From Gaertneriomyces semiglobifer (lineage: Eukaryota; Chytridiomycota; Chytridiomycetes; Spizellomycetales; Spizellomycetaceae), in contig JAHLKF010000005.1 in the NCBI GenBank assembly GCA_025558075.1, positions 930,001 to 994,000 of the forward strand: a stretch of 64,000 bases of DNA, written 5' to 3'. Position 1 is the stretch's first letter, and every line of letters begins with the position of its first letter. Positions 1-9,842 of this stretch are shown here, in pieces. The notes beneath the pieces are model-generated. The model searched no databases, was not told the DNA's origin, and was given only the letters and a program-made list of their open reading frames with translations. A program made the translations under genes and the position numbers.

Positions 1-725
1 CGCAAGACCGCGTTTCACGCACAGCAATGTTCAAGCCGTATGGGCTGAACCAATCTGTACATAAGAGGCTTACCCGTGAGATTGCTAAGAAGCATCAGAA
101 AACGATCAAGACACGGTCGATCGTCAGTATGGTTGACCCGCAAAAGCAGCGAGAAGCTCTGGAAAAGGTTGGTAAAACCCAGTATTTCAATCGTATCGCG
201 CTAACAGCTTCGTGTGCAGAGTGAAATGGAGAAGGTCAGGGCGCGCCGTCGATTGGAAGCCAAGCGACGAAGTACCGGTGTGGGCAGCAGCCGGTACATG
301 ACGGCGCGAGACTTGGAAGATGAGTCGGATGATGATGCGTACACTCGCGGTTCCACCAATATTAGAGCCGCTCTCGATTCGTATGAGCAAGATGATTTTG
401 GTGCGACAGTGTGCAAGCATTACTTCCATGCATCTCGCTTAGTGCTGATCCGTTTTTCTTGCCAGTGGTTGAAGACGATGAAGACGACGATGCCGGTTTT
501 GATTCCGAAGACGAACGTGAACGCGATCGACGAGAACGCATACTACGAGCGAAAAAAGAAAAGTCGCAGAGAGTGGAACGGGATAACCGTGGCGGTTCAC
601 CGCCTCCAAAACGAAAGAACGACGAGGATGAAGACAGTGAACGCGGGAACTCGGATGATGATATCTCGCGGAACAAAAGTAAACGCAAGCGGCATATTGT
701 ATCCAGTGAAGATGAGGACGAGTAG
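1..725 (+). CDS. LEO1: LEO1, Paf1-complex subunit (3' end, partial)
   Basis: C-terminal part of RNA polymerase-associated protein LEO1, a subunit of the Paf1 transcription elongation complex that acts on chromatin in the nucleus. The gene enters from the left edge, so the start and the acidic N-terminus are missing. Three exons are visible: up to 167, 220-400 and 466-725, with introns 168-219 and 401-465; reading phase is kept across both. Visible are a basic stretch ending in MVDPQKQREALEK, an arginine-rich helix (EKVRARRRLEAKRRS), the motif SRYMTARDLEDESDDD, and a tail alternating very acidic and Lys/Arg blocks. This order of basic Leo1 core and acid/basic tail is typical of the family. The first donor (GTTGGT) is weak, so that boundary is less certain. 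Confidence 0.8.
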
Positions 726-1120
726 CGCTGCTTTGAGTGAGCCCAAAACTCGCTGTAACTATATACGGGACTTGTATGTCGCTGTTAATGTGAATGTTTT
801 GTCACGCTCATGGCTACGCAATCTCCGATTGGTCCCAGCCGTTGTTGAGAACAAGTATCAATTGGTTTGTTGTGACTTTGAACTGTTTCCAGCCACTCCA
901 TGAGGCCGTGCAATGGAAACTCTCGATGCGTTGATTGACATGATAAGCAACCGTGAACACAATCATGATTGAACTACCAGCACCGGACCAGTATCTTTGA
1001 TTTGTATGCATATACTTGCCTACGGTACACATCCTCCAATCAATTACTACTATGAAAAAACACTCGCATACATTTGAAGAACTCCCGATTGAATGATACT
1101 AACTCAATTAAAACACGAGC
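726..1120. other. Intergenic, between convergent LEO1 and PhoD-like genes
   Basis: A 395-nt spacer between the stops of two convergent genes. It should hold both 3' UTRs. No ORF, repeat or RNA gene is supported. Confidence 0.6.
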
Positions 1121-3260
1121 CTACTGAAGCGGCGGAACAATCACAGGCCCGTATGAAACACAACGACCAACTTCTTGTACCCCCTCGATTCGGAGCTCAA
1201 AAGACACGTCCTGCCCCTTGGGATCAACGGTCCCAATCCCGTAGTTACGACGACCGATAAGCTTCTTCATTTGCATTTGAGACCCATCCACATCGATAGG
1301 GAACATATCCAGCATGTCTTCCTTGGTAGCTCCATCAAGATCATAAACCTTGGCGTTGGAATGTAACATTTTAAGTACGCCGTTGGGTGGCGGTATGTTG
1401 ACAATTGCGGAAGCAATAATCTGATACATGAGGCTGGGATCGGTGTGAGGGGTGGCCGCGAACGCAGGGTTGTAGAAGCGACCAATGCCAGCGCAATGGA
1501 CGTCACCGCTGATGAATGTAATACGCCGGTGGAAGGTGCGAGAGTATTCCTGGCATCTTTGTACAAAGGCAGTGCGTTCGGCAGCGTGGTTCGGGTGTGT
1601 CCAATGATCAATCATATCGTCGAGCAAATCAACTTCACCAAACTGGCTGATGACGCTACTCATCAGACCGCTTTTACCGAGACCCTTCTTCATGTTCCCC
1701 AGCACATCATCAACAGCGCCCTTGCTCTGAGTTTGCCATTGATCCGCATTGACGTTGACGCCGACGGCTCGTAGCACCCGTCCGGCACCGCCAGCAACAG
1801 CTCCAACCCCTTTTCCAATCTGGTTTACAGCTTTATTCGCCCCGGTCTTCGCTTTCCCGAAATGCTTGAGTAGCGTTTCAGGCATCGACAGTCGTGGATA
1901 GGCGATTGGGACAGCTAACATCCAAATGACGTGACGAACGGTCGGAGGAAGCCGCGTTGCCATATAATTGAAGATCATATCGTACGACTGTGGGGATAGA
2001 ACCTGCATTGGGTTGCGTTCGCCTCGAGTGTCTGGGCCAACAAGGGCAACATTGGGCCCGAGAAGCTTAATAAAGTGGTACGTATTTCCACCTGGAATGA
2101 GAAACTCGGCTGCATGGGGACCACCGGGAGCTACGAGCCTCTCAGTTGTGTGCTGCTGGAAGATGCGATAAAACTTCCAAGCGATGCGACCCATGTTTTG
2201 GAAGTAGATGGAGTGTTGCAGGTACTCAGGATATGAGCCAAATCCATCCCTGTGGAATAATGAGATGATGAGAGATAGATCATGACAGTGACAGCATTCA
2301 CAGGTACCTACCAGATATCATGGTCATCAATCTGGTAGATGCTTGGGATAGAAGCTGCGGCTTCTTTGAGGTGCGGTGAGTTGAAATGGGTTGTATACAA
2401 ATTGAAATAGTAGTTGGAAACATCATTCTCCAATTGCGGAGACCAAGGTGCATTTCGGCGATTCTCCTTTCCTTTCAATGCCAGCCACGCTTGGAGGCTA
2501 GGTAATTCCTTCCATATAGGATCAGCATAAACTTGATCGCCGCCGCCAATCATCACATGGAACTCCCGGCCGGGCGTTCTATGAAGTTCCAATACGTCTT
2601 TCCAAAGCGCGCCAACTCCACCGAGCTTCGCACGAACTTCGGGGGTGACACTTGCGCTGAAACCATTGCAGGAGGCAAAGAGGAACCTCCAATGCGGGTT
2701 GTTGGCGGGAGCGACAAAGAATTGATGAGATACAGTGGGGTCGATGGATATGGTGTAAGTCCAGGGTGTAGACCGGCTGAGCATCGGTATCGCCAGATCA
2801 AACCTGTGGAAAGAGTAGTTTCCATAGGTATCGATGATATTTGACTGTACGGTAAGCGCCTGAGGAACTTCCGGAGTTGCAACAGTCGGGTGGAGAGTGA
2901 GAGATAATGGAGCAGCAACGGTAATGGGCGCAACAATAAGCGCAGACCCTGTCCATACACCAGTGTCAATAAGCTACACAAGAAGTAGGTAACGCAAACT
3001 GACATACCAAACCACCAGGTGCTCGTCAGATCGCTATCTCCATATCGCAAATAGGGACCGAAGTATGCAGGTGCCACAGTTGGTAAGGATGACATGGGTG
3101 CGTTGTAACCTAGAGAAGGATGTATAGGAAAACTTGGGTTAGGAGGACCGAATCCGCCAGGTTGGTCGTAACTTGGAGGAGGGTGCGCAGGAAAACTCGA
3201 GTTCGGAGGACTGAATCCGCCAGGCCACGTCTTGGCTGGAGGGAAGTTCCCAGGCCACAT
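1121..3260 (-). CDS. PhoD-like metallophosphatase
   Basis: Predicted 672-aa PhoD-type phosphatase of the fungal PhoD_2 kind. Exons are 3260-3008, 2948-2312 and 2249-1121, and lengths sum in frame. Visible family motifs are GGGDQVYAD (metal-binding Asp), IDDHDIWDGFGSYP across the second splice, and FISGDVHCAGIGRF (metal-binding Asp/His) near the C-terminus. These fit the binuclear metal centre that hydrolyses phosphomono- or diesters; the natural substrate is not readable. The N-terminal ~70 residues are Pro/Gly/Phe-rich and contain two similar copies of a ~22-residue unit (PPNSSFPAHPPPSYDQPGGF and PPNPSFPIHPSLGY). The frame stays open to a GTG at 3398, but 3260 is the first ATG and avoids overlapping the divergent gene at 3382. 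No signal peptide is evident. Confidence 0.85.
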
Positions 3261-3381
3261 TGTCGACGGACGGACTGCCGCTCGCTGCCAAGTGTTAATT
3301 TTAGCTCTGTTCTCGAACGAGGCCGCCAAGGTCTTCAACTTCCGCGGGGGACGCGGGCGAACTTGAACCGGGCAATGCAAA

Positions 3382-6138
3382 ATGGCCAAAGTGGCCACGG
3401 AAGACAGGGCATTGCAAGAGAAGGTATTCCAATGGGCGCAGGAGTTGTATTATCGACCGCACACCGCTGAGGATGTGGGTTTGACCAGGGCCGATGTCAA
3501 AATGTTCGTGTTGGAAAAGCTCATTCTCAGATCATGCACCGCAGTTGACTGATCGCATTCATAACAGTTTATGTAGTGGAGATCTGGCCCCTGTTTGCAA
3601 GTTCCTGGTTGACAATGTCGTAACCAAACGGTCTGTGTGATCCACGCACTACAGGAACCGCAACTTGAACCTCACCGGTACATCTCAACAGGAAAGCATA
3701 TCAAATTCGAAAAGCATTACATCGGTAGGGAGAAAGTTTAGGGTGTAATCATCAGGTCAGATGCTCAATGTGGGCTTCAGATACGTGGAAGACGACAGGG
3801 CCGTATCTGCGTGCCCCAAGCTCTCGAACTATGAAGCACAGCGTCGCAAGAAAGCAGATCGCAAAGCACAGTTGATGCAACGGAGACTTGCACTACAGAG
3901 GCAGTTATTGCAAGTGGATCGGAATACAGAGGCGTCTTTGACCGAATGTGAGAGCAAGTCACGAGAGGTTGCTCGGTTATGTAAGTCATTGTTACTTCAA
4001 CGACTACGTTCAGGTGGCTGATACATGGTAAAGCTTCCCAACTATCTACGGAGCGAAAGCAGTTGTCCGAAAAGCGGCAAAAAATGCTGCTGTATGAGTC
4101 GTATGCGAAGGAGATGGTGCGATTTATGCACATCCTGCGCAAATATGCCGAACGCCTGCGAGCGTTCGTGGCTGAATGCAAATCCATAGCCACTGACCGA
4201 AGGTAGGCTTCGGCGTGATTTCAGTTGGTGATCCTAGCTGACAATCGCGTTAGGCCCTATATGGGAACGGCTCATTCGCAAGTGCAACAAACGCTGTCAA
4301 TGCTTGAAGCAGTCATAGCTGAAGCGCTGAAAAGGTAATAGCATCGGTACACGTAATTGTCACGCGAAGTTATTGAAAGTATTCCAAAAGCGGGCGAGAT
4401 GATATCAACCGGACATCCTGGACCGCTCTCAAGGTAACAATTATCTGTTCAGCACTCGTGATTAGTGTTCCCTAATCAACCTCTCCTCATAGGAAAAACT
4501 TCAGGGATCCACACCGTTAGATTTTCTGCAGTTGATGATGAGAAACGTTGACGAAGCTATGGAACACGTTCATCAGTGCGAGAGTGGTACGACTGCAGAT
4601 ACGCACGCCGATATCTGGCTTGGGAAGTTACAAACCTACCTTGAGGTAATTGTATGTTAGTGCTATCGCACTTTCTCACAGCTCACGCAACACGCAGGAT
4701 GGTGCAGTTGCGCATGCGGAACGCTGTACAGAGGCCAGAACTCTAAACGCCGATGCACTCGCCATCGAACGAGAGTTTGACGAAGCATCCCGTGATTCAA
4801 TCCGTAAACTCGGGGCTTTACGATGGTATGCTGTCCTTAAGGCCTAAAGGAGGTTAGGCCCATTCGTCGCTGATCTGTCATTCTTAAGCACAATCATTAC
4901 CCGGAAAAGCGAACTCCATGCAGCAAGAGCCGTTCGCGACGAACTTCGAGCACATGTAGAGCAATACCAATCATTGTCTGTGGAACTCGAAGAAGAATGG
5001 CAAGATATTCTGCAGAAACACAGGTCACTTTGCCGAACCCGCGACGACCTAGCGCCGCACCTTAAAACCCTCAAGTCGCTCAGAATGGGCATAACTGAAA
5101 GTCGAGAGTTACTCCTCGACTGGTACGAAAAGGTAGGGCTGACCGGTTCTCCTCTTTCATAAGTAATGTTTATTAACTGTTGCGTTCAGGCCAGGACTCA
5201 AGTGACAGGCCGTATCACCGATTTGAGCTCTGCAGTATCTCTTGTAGCCTCAATCCTTGCCGGCTTCTGCATAGCAGACTACAAGTTGTTTTATGGCGTT
5301 CCTATGCACAAGCTTGTCCGTGCGAAACCGTCACAGTAGGTTACAGTCTCCTTGTTGGTTGCTGCCTTTTTCATTAATTTTTTGGTAGTTTGGTCACGCA
5401 TCGTATTATGCATAGTCCTGTGGAACGGTTACAAACCATTCTTGGGCTGCGCCGCTATGCAGTAAGTGTCAGGAGGAGCTGAACCAAGGAGTGCGCTTTT
5501 GACCTTGACCGTTAATTACAGCCACCGGAGAGTTTGGTACGAGATATAGTTCGGATGCGTGGACAAGGTAAGAAACCACTGTGAGGGAATCCGCTAGTTT
5601 CAATGATTTACCACCTGTCTGCAGTCCTTGCTGTTGATATTGCACAACGCTTGCAAAACAATATAGAGGAGGATATGACATCAGCATGTACGTAGTCGAC
5701 GTTTTCATCGGCGTCGTAAGACTGCTGGGTCTTTCGTTGACAGCCGTTTCCGTAGACCTCGCGTGTATAGCGGAATTGCAGTCGCACACCGCCGACCTGG
5801 AAACTGCGAATGGTTTGAGTGACATTGTGACATGGGTGAATGGTGCGTGAAACCCGAGACATTCTTTCGTCACTGGCGTGCAGTAAACTGACAATGCACG
5901 ATGGGTTTACAGACTGTGCCTCATTTTGGAGGCAAGTGTACATGAGTGAAATCGTCCCGGGGTTACAGGATACCCTCCAACATGCGGATGATTGTCGCAT
6001 TACGCTTGAGGAGATACGAGAAATGACACAACAACGGTGGGTGAATATGAGAATGCATCGGCAGGGATGCATAGGGCTAATGTTGATATGACTAGCCGAG
6101 AGTATCTTGCTCTCGTAGAGCTGAGTGACGTTGAATGA
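3382..6138 (+). CDS. Augmin-complex HAUS5-like protein
   Basis: A 17-exon gene giving a 626-aa coiled-coil protein, close to human HAUS5 (633 aa). Exons by phase and splice signals: 3382-3509, 3568-3630, 3692-3724, 3781-3980, 4034-4202, 4254-4334, 4391-4433, 4493-4645, 4698-4825, 4889-5132, 5190-5335, 5416-5461, 5522-5567, 5625-5691, 5721-5812, 5859-6036, 6075-6138. Residues ~20-70 (VKMFVLCSGDLAPVCKFLVD, then KRKAYQIRKALHR) follow the HAUS5 N-terminal pattern of an LC-G motif, a helix, and a basic IR-x-x-L segment; the rest is heptad-rich helix. HAUS5 belongs to the eight-subunit augmin complex that recruits gamma-tubulin to spindle microtubules. Individual short exons, especially the 29-nt intron 5692-5720, may be misplaced. 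The identity is by pattern and length only. Confidence 0.6.
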
Positions 6139-6414
6139 CGAATACCCACATGTGTATATACAAACTTATTTAAAGTAGAGCATCGCGCAGCGCAGGCAAA
6201 TAGGCCTCCGTGTATATACTGGTGTGCTTAACCTACAATCGTTGGACCGGTTGTTACGGCTTGCCTATCAAGTTGGTGAATGACTATGCTTGCGAGACCA
6301 GATGTTGGTTCTGTTTGCCATAAGGGCAAGGTGTCTGTCCAACATGCTCCATATCATCATTTCTACCGCAGACGTCGGCGTATAAAGTCACAATCAAACG
6401 ACGACGATGTATTC

Positions 6415-7035
6415 CTATTGATGCCCAAGCAGATTTCTGCAAAGCGTCTCTAGCCGCACACGGGGTTCTCCTTGATTCATATCGGCTACAAATCCTCCCA
6501 GAAGCTGAAAGTTCTCTGGTCTCAGTAGTATGACGCCTCTCCGGACCAGGGCATTCGTGATGAGTATTTTGGCACCCAACAAGCTTTCGACTGAAATACC
6601 GGGCAAGAGTGCGAGTTCCATGGCTAATACCTCCTGATAACCATCCGACAAGGTTAACCTCAGCATTTTGCGCGGCAACGGTTTCTGTTGCTGTGGTGGT
6701 TGTGGGTCACCTCGCTTCGGTTTATCTTCTTGTATTGCCTCCAATAGCGCGTTAGCGGATATGCCTACTTCCATAATATCGTTGAGTTGCAGAAAGACGC
6801 TGTGGGTTTCACCCAGGACGAGGTTGTGTGCTTCACTGATGTTGGGTGGTAGAATTGGAACGCCCATGTTGGCGAGATCCGAGTGGAGAACCTGCTGGAG
6901 GACCCCTTGAGCGAGCGCATGATTGTTGGGCGAGGATTGGGTGGTGCTCAAGTAGGCGATGCATTGGGAGATCCAGTCAGGGTGGAGGTGGATGTGGTAT
7001 TGCTGGAGGAGGTCGGTGACTTCTCGGGGTATCAT
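6415..7035 (-). CDS. RMI1: RMI1-like subunit of the RecQ-Top3 dissolvasome
   Basis: Intronless 206-aa protein resembling the N-terminal and OB-fold part of RecQ-mediated genome instability protein 1. It starts with a helical region (DLLQQYHIHLHPDWISQCIAYL), followed by the OB-fold. There the segments KMLRLTLSDGYQEVLAMEL, GAKILITNALVRRGVILL and LLGGFVADM match the family core. In yeast and animals RMI1 binds topoisomerase III and the RecQ/BLM/Sgs1 helicase and stimulates double-Holliday-junction dissolution in the nucleus. The protein is short like yeast Rmi1 and lacks the second OB-fold of animal RMI1. It is divergent from the PPR-like gene at 7393. Confidence 0.85.
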   Translation of the reverse strand: MIPREVTDLLQQYHIHLHPDWISQCIAYLSTTQSSPNNHALAQGVLQQVLHSDLANMGVPILPPNISEAHNLVLGETHSVFLQLNDIMEVGISANALLEAIQEDKPKRGDPQPPQQQKPLPRKMLRLTLSDGYQEVLAMELALLPGISVESLLGAKILITNALVRRGVILLRPENFQLLGGFVADMNQGEPRVRLETLCRNLLGHQ

Positions 7036-7392
7036 TGATGTCGCAAGTTACAGAGTTGTAGGGTGGTATTTCCCATTGCGTGGTCCGACAACGGCATAGC
7101 ACCGCCGGTGAATCAACCCTTGATAATGACAGTTGTTTAGCGCAATACTTTATTTACTGGTGAGATGCAGCACAACCCACCTTCCGTTTTCTGTTTGTTG
7201 CAACGACAATCGTCGGCGCGAGGCTCAACATTTTTTACTTGGACAAAAACGCATACGAGGACCAGCACGGAACTTGGTAAGAACAAGTAGGAAACATCAG
7301 AGGGGCGATAAGTAGATTACATGCACTTTCCATCCCTTGCTCCCTGGTTGTTTTTCAGTAGATGTCTACACGGAACTCTTAACCGACATTAA
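7036..7392. promoter_or_regulatory. Divergent promoter region, RMI1 / PPR-like gene
   Basis: A 357-nt spacer between two outward-reading start codons. It must carry both promoters; no clear TATA element or repeat was seen. Confidence 0.4.
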
Positions 7393-9390
7393 ATGTCTCT
7401 ACGTTCACACCGACCGGTAGACTCTCTCATCCGTGTCCTCTATCTCGTCCACTCATCTCTCCCTAAAAACCGCTGTCTACCACCGATTCCGTCTGCTCCT
7501 ACCGAGCCGCACATCATCGACGTCCCTTCTGACGTTTCGTTACCCACCTCTCCGCCAAAACCAAGCGTATTAGCCGAGGCCTTGAAAGATGTGGATAAAC
7601 CAATACAAAAGCACTCTGATAAGGAAAGGGAGGTAGCACCGAACCTGCTCTGGGGTTTTGATATCAAGATTCCTCGGACAAAGTATCTTGTGGATCGTAC
7701 GCGGGAGTTCTTTGCGGCTATTACGGAGCATACCAAACACATCGATGCCTTGAAAAGCAATGCTTTGGGAGCGTACGACTTTCTCAGAGTACCACCTAAA
7801 GATCCTTGGATCCATTATACCCAGCTATCACACGCTCATGCACTACTAGAATCGTGCGAGTGGAAGGTTTTCACAGCGATGTTGAGAAGCACCGTGAGGG
7901 ACGTGGCGAGTCCACAGGTGTGTTTGGACCGTTTGCACCGGATGGTGGGCGATGTTAGATACTGTGGGCGATGGAAAGAGATGCAGTGGGAAGAATGGAA
8001 TATGATTATCACCGCATATGATAAGTGGGGACGCATAGGGGATGTATATTTTATGCTTGGAGAACTGGATCGTTTATGTGGCATCACCACAACCACTGGA
8101 GAAACCGCCGGTCGTCGCACGACTCATACTTCTAGTGCCACTGCCGATCCGCTCCCTTATATCGTCCTCCTTTCTTACTATATCCGCTCCAACGCTCATC
8201 CTCTGGTCATCAAACCGATCCTGCGACATATCTCCCGCCATACCCACCGCACTTCTCTTTCACACTACCACCTCATTCGCCTTTTCAGCCTCCTCCATGA
8301 CGCCAACAAATGTTACATTACATATCAATATATGATTCGTCGCCACCTTACGCCCAGTCTCAAAACCTACTGGCACATCCTGGTCGCACTCAAGCGATGG
8401 CGGTACTTGGATGTGAACGAGCGCGGGCGATATACAAGAGGGAGAAAAAAGCTGCGTAGCGATACTGTGGCACTCAGTATCTTTCGAAAGGCCCAGGAGC
8501 AATATCAGACGCAGGAACGTTTTCAAACCCGCACAAACAGAGATAAGGAGGTTTTCAACCGCATCGTTGCCGTTACCATACATATACTAAGTCAACATGG
8601 CCGGACGGCGGAGATCGAGTCGATTCTGGGTTCGTTGCACGGACAGTCACCGTCGTTGGAAGGGATATCTAGCTCGGTGTATATTTCGATACTTACACTC
8701 GCGCTCCGACACCGCAACACGCTTCGTGCCAAAGAGGTGCTGGCAACCTTCTATGAGCACGATTTGAATGGTAGGGAATGGTGTACGGTGGTGAGACTGT
8801 GTGTGCGATATGGCGTCACATTTATGGCGTGGGATGTGTGGCGGAATGTGTTTCGATGTAGGGACGGAAGACGACATATGAAATTGGATGCTGGCGCGGA
8901 ATCATCACACTTGATGGATCCACTGACGCTTGCGAAACTCGTGGGGGGATTGATGACTTGGGACGTCCGTCGTGCAATACAAGTGTGGGAATGGTATTAT
9001 CCAGCACCAGTTCGCCCAGAAGGAGTGCGTCCGCTATCGGCTTCGGACAAACTCGCTATTGCGGATCCTTGCATATTGAACCGTATCATTGGTGCGTATG
9101 AGAAGCGCGGACAAGTGGAAAAAGCCAGATCACTCGAGAAACTGCTGCATGCGGAACACGCTGGACGTCCACATCACGATTCGGACGAGATGGAGCATGG
9201 TGACTGGACTAGAAACGAGACACGCGATTTGTATATACCCCACGGCGTAGGGACCACAGATATGGATAAACACCAAACGTCAACCCCACGTGCATCAAGA
9301 AACCGCCATGCGCCCCTCTACCCGTCAGAGTCGACATCAAACGAGAATCGCCGACATAGGGTACTTCACAACATGTACGTAGTAGTATAG
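7393..9390 (+). CDS. PPR-like helical repeat protein, probably mitochondrial
   Basis: Single-exon 665-aa protein rich in amphipathic helices. Several stretches fit the pentatricopeptide repeat pattern, best at residues ~197-230 (EEWNMIITAYDKWGRIGDVY) and near 570-590 (ILNRIIGAYEKRGQVEKARS), with weaker copies between. PPR proteins bind organellar RNA and act in mitochondrial RNA processing or translation. The N-terminus (MSLRSHRPVDSLIRVLYLV) is basic, lacks acidic residues and could act as a mitochondrial presequence. The repeats are degenerate, so a TPR-like or other alpha-solenoid fold is possible. The C-terminal ~60 residues are hydrophilic and probably disordered. Confidence 0.55.
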   Translation: MSLRSHRPVDSLIRVLYLVHSSLPKNRCLPPIPSAPTEPHIIDVPSDVSLPTSPPKPSVLAEALKDVDKPIQKHSDKEREVAPNLLWGFDIKIPRTKYLVDRTREFFAAITEHTKHIDALKSNALGAYDFLRVPPKDPWIHYTQLSHAHALLESCEWKVFTAMLRSTVRDVASPQVCLDRLHRMVGDVRYCGRWKEMQWEEWNMIITAYDKWGRIGDVYFMLGELDRLCGITTTTGETAGRRTTHTSSATADPLPYIVLLSYYIRSNAHPLVIKPILRHISRHTHRTSLSHYHLIRLFSLLHDANKCYITYQYMIRRHLTPSLKTYWHILVALKRWRYLDVNERGRYTRGRKKLRSDTVALSIFRKAQEQYQTQERFQTRTNRDKEVFNRIVAVTIHILSQHGRTAEIESILGSLHGQSPSLEGISSSVYISILTLALRHRNTLRAKEVLATFYEHDLNGREWCTVVRLCVRYGVTFMAWDVWRNVFRCRDGRRHMKLDAGAESSHLMDPLTLAKLVGGLMTWDVRRAIQVWEWYYPAPVRPEGVRPLSASDKLAIADPCILNRIIGAYEKRGQVEKARSLEKLLHAEHAGRPHHDSDEMEHGDWTRNETRDLYIPHGVGTTDMDKHQTSTPRASRNRHAPLYPSESTSNENRRHRVLHNMYVVV

Positions 9391-9842
9391 CACACGTATC
9401 AAGCAACATGTCTTATTCAAAATGCTATCACGAATGCGTGGAATATATATGTGCGGTTTTCTTGACGTAGTAAAAACGTCACGCAAACACTCATGGTGAT
9501 GTCCAGCCGTATGGAAAATTACAGTACAAGACATAGAGTGCGTGTACTCATACGTACCGAAAGAACCATAACCATAACAATCATACGAACAAATTCTATT
9601 ACACACATCTACATCTCTTCAATACATGCATGCATGCTGGGGTGGTAACTGCGGTGGTATTACTCAAAACCAAAGGAAACAAATGGGAATATAATGACAA
9701 TCTAATCAAACGTCGTGACGAGTGTGTGGATACTATAGCACGGATGTGATGGCGATGGTACGGGTAAGGGTTCTGATATGCACACAAAAAGAACAACACG
9801 CAGGTAAAAATGTCCACAAAAAGGTGTAGGTGATGGAATGAA
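9391..9842. other. Intergenic, convergent 3' ends
   Basis: A 452-nt spacer between convergent genes, AT-rich, presumably 3' UTRs. Nothing else is recognised. Confidence 0.5.

Noticed and set aside
3261..3398. Longer N-terminus for the PhoD-like protein
   Set aside because: It begins with GTG and would overlap the divergent HAUS5-like start at 3382.
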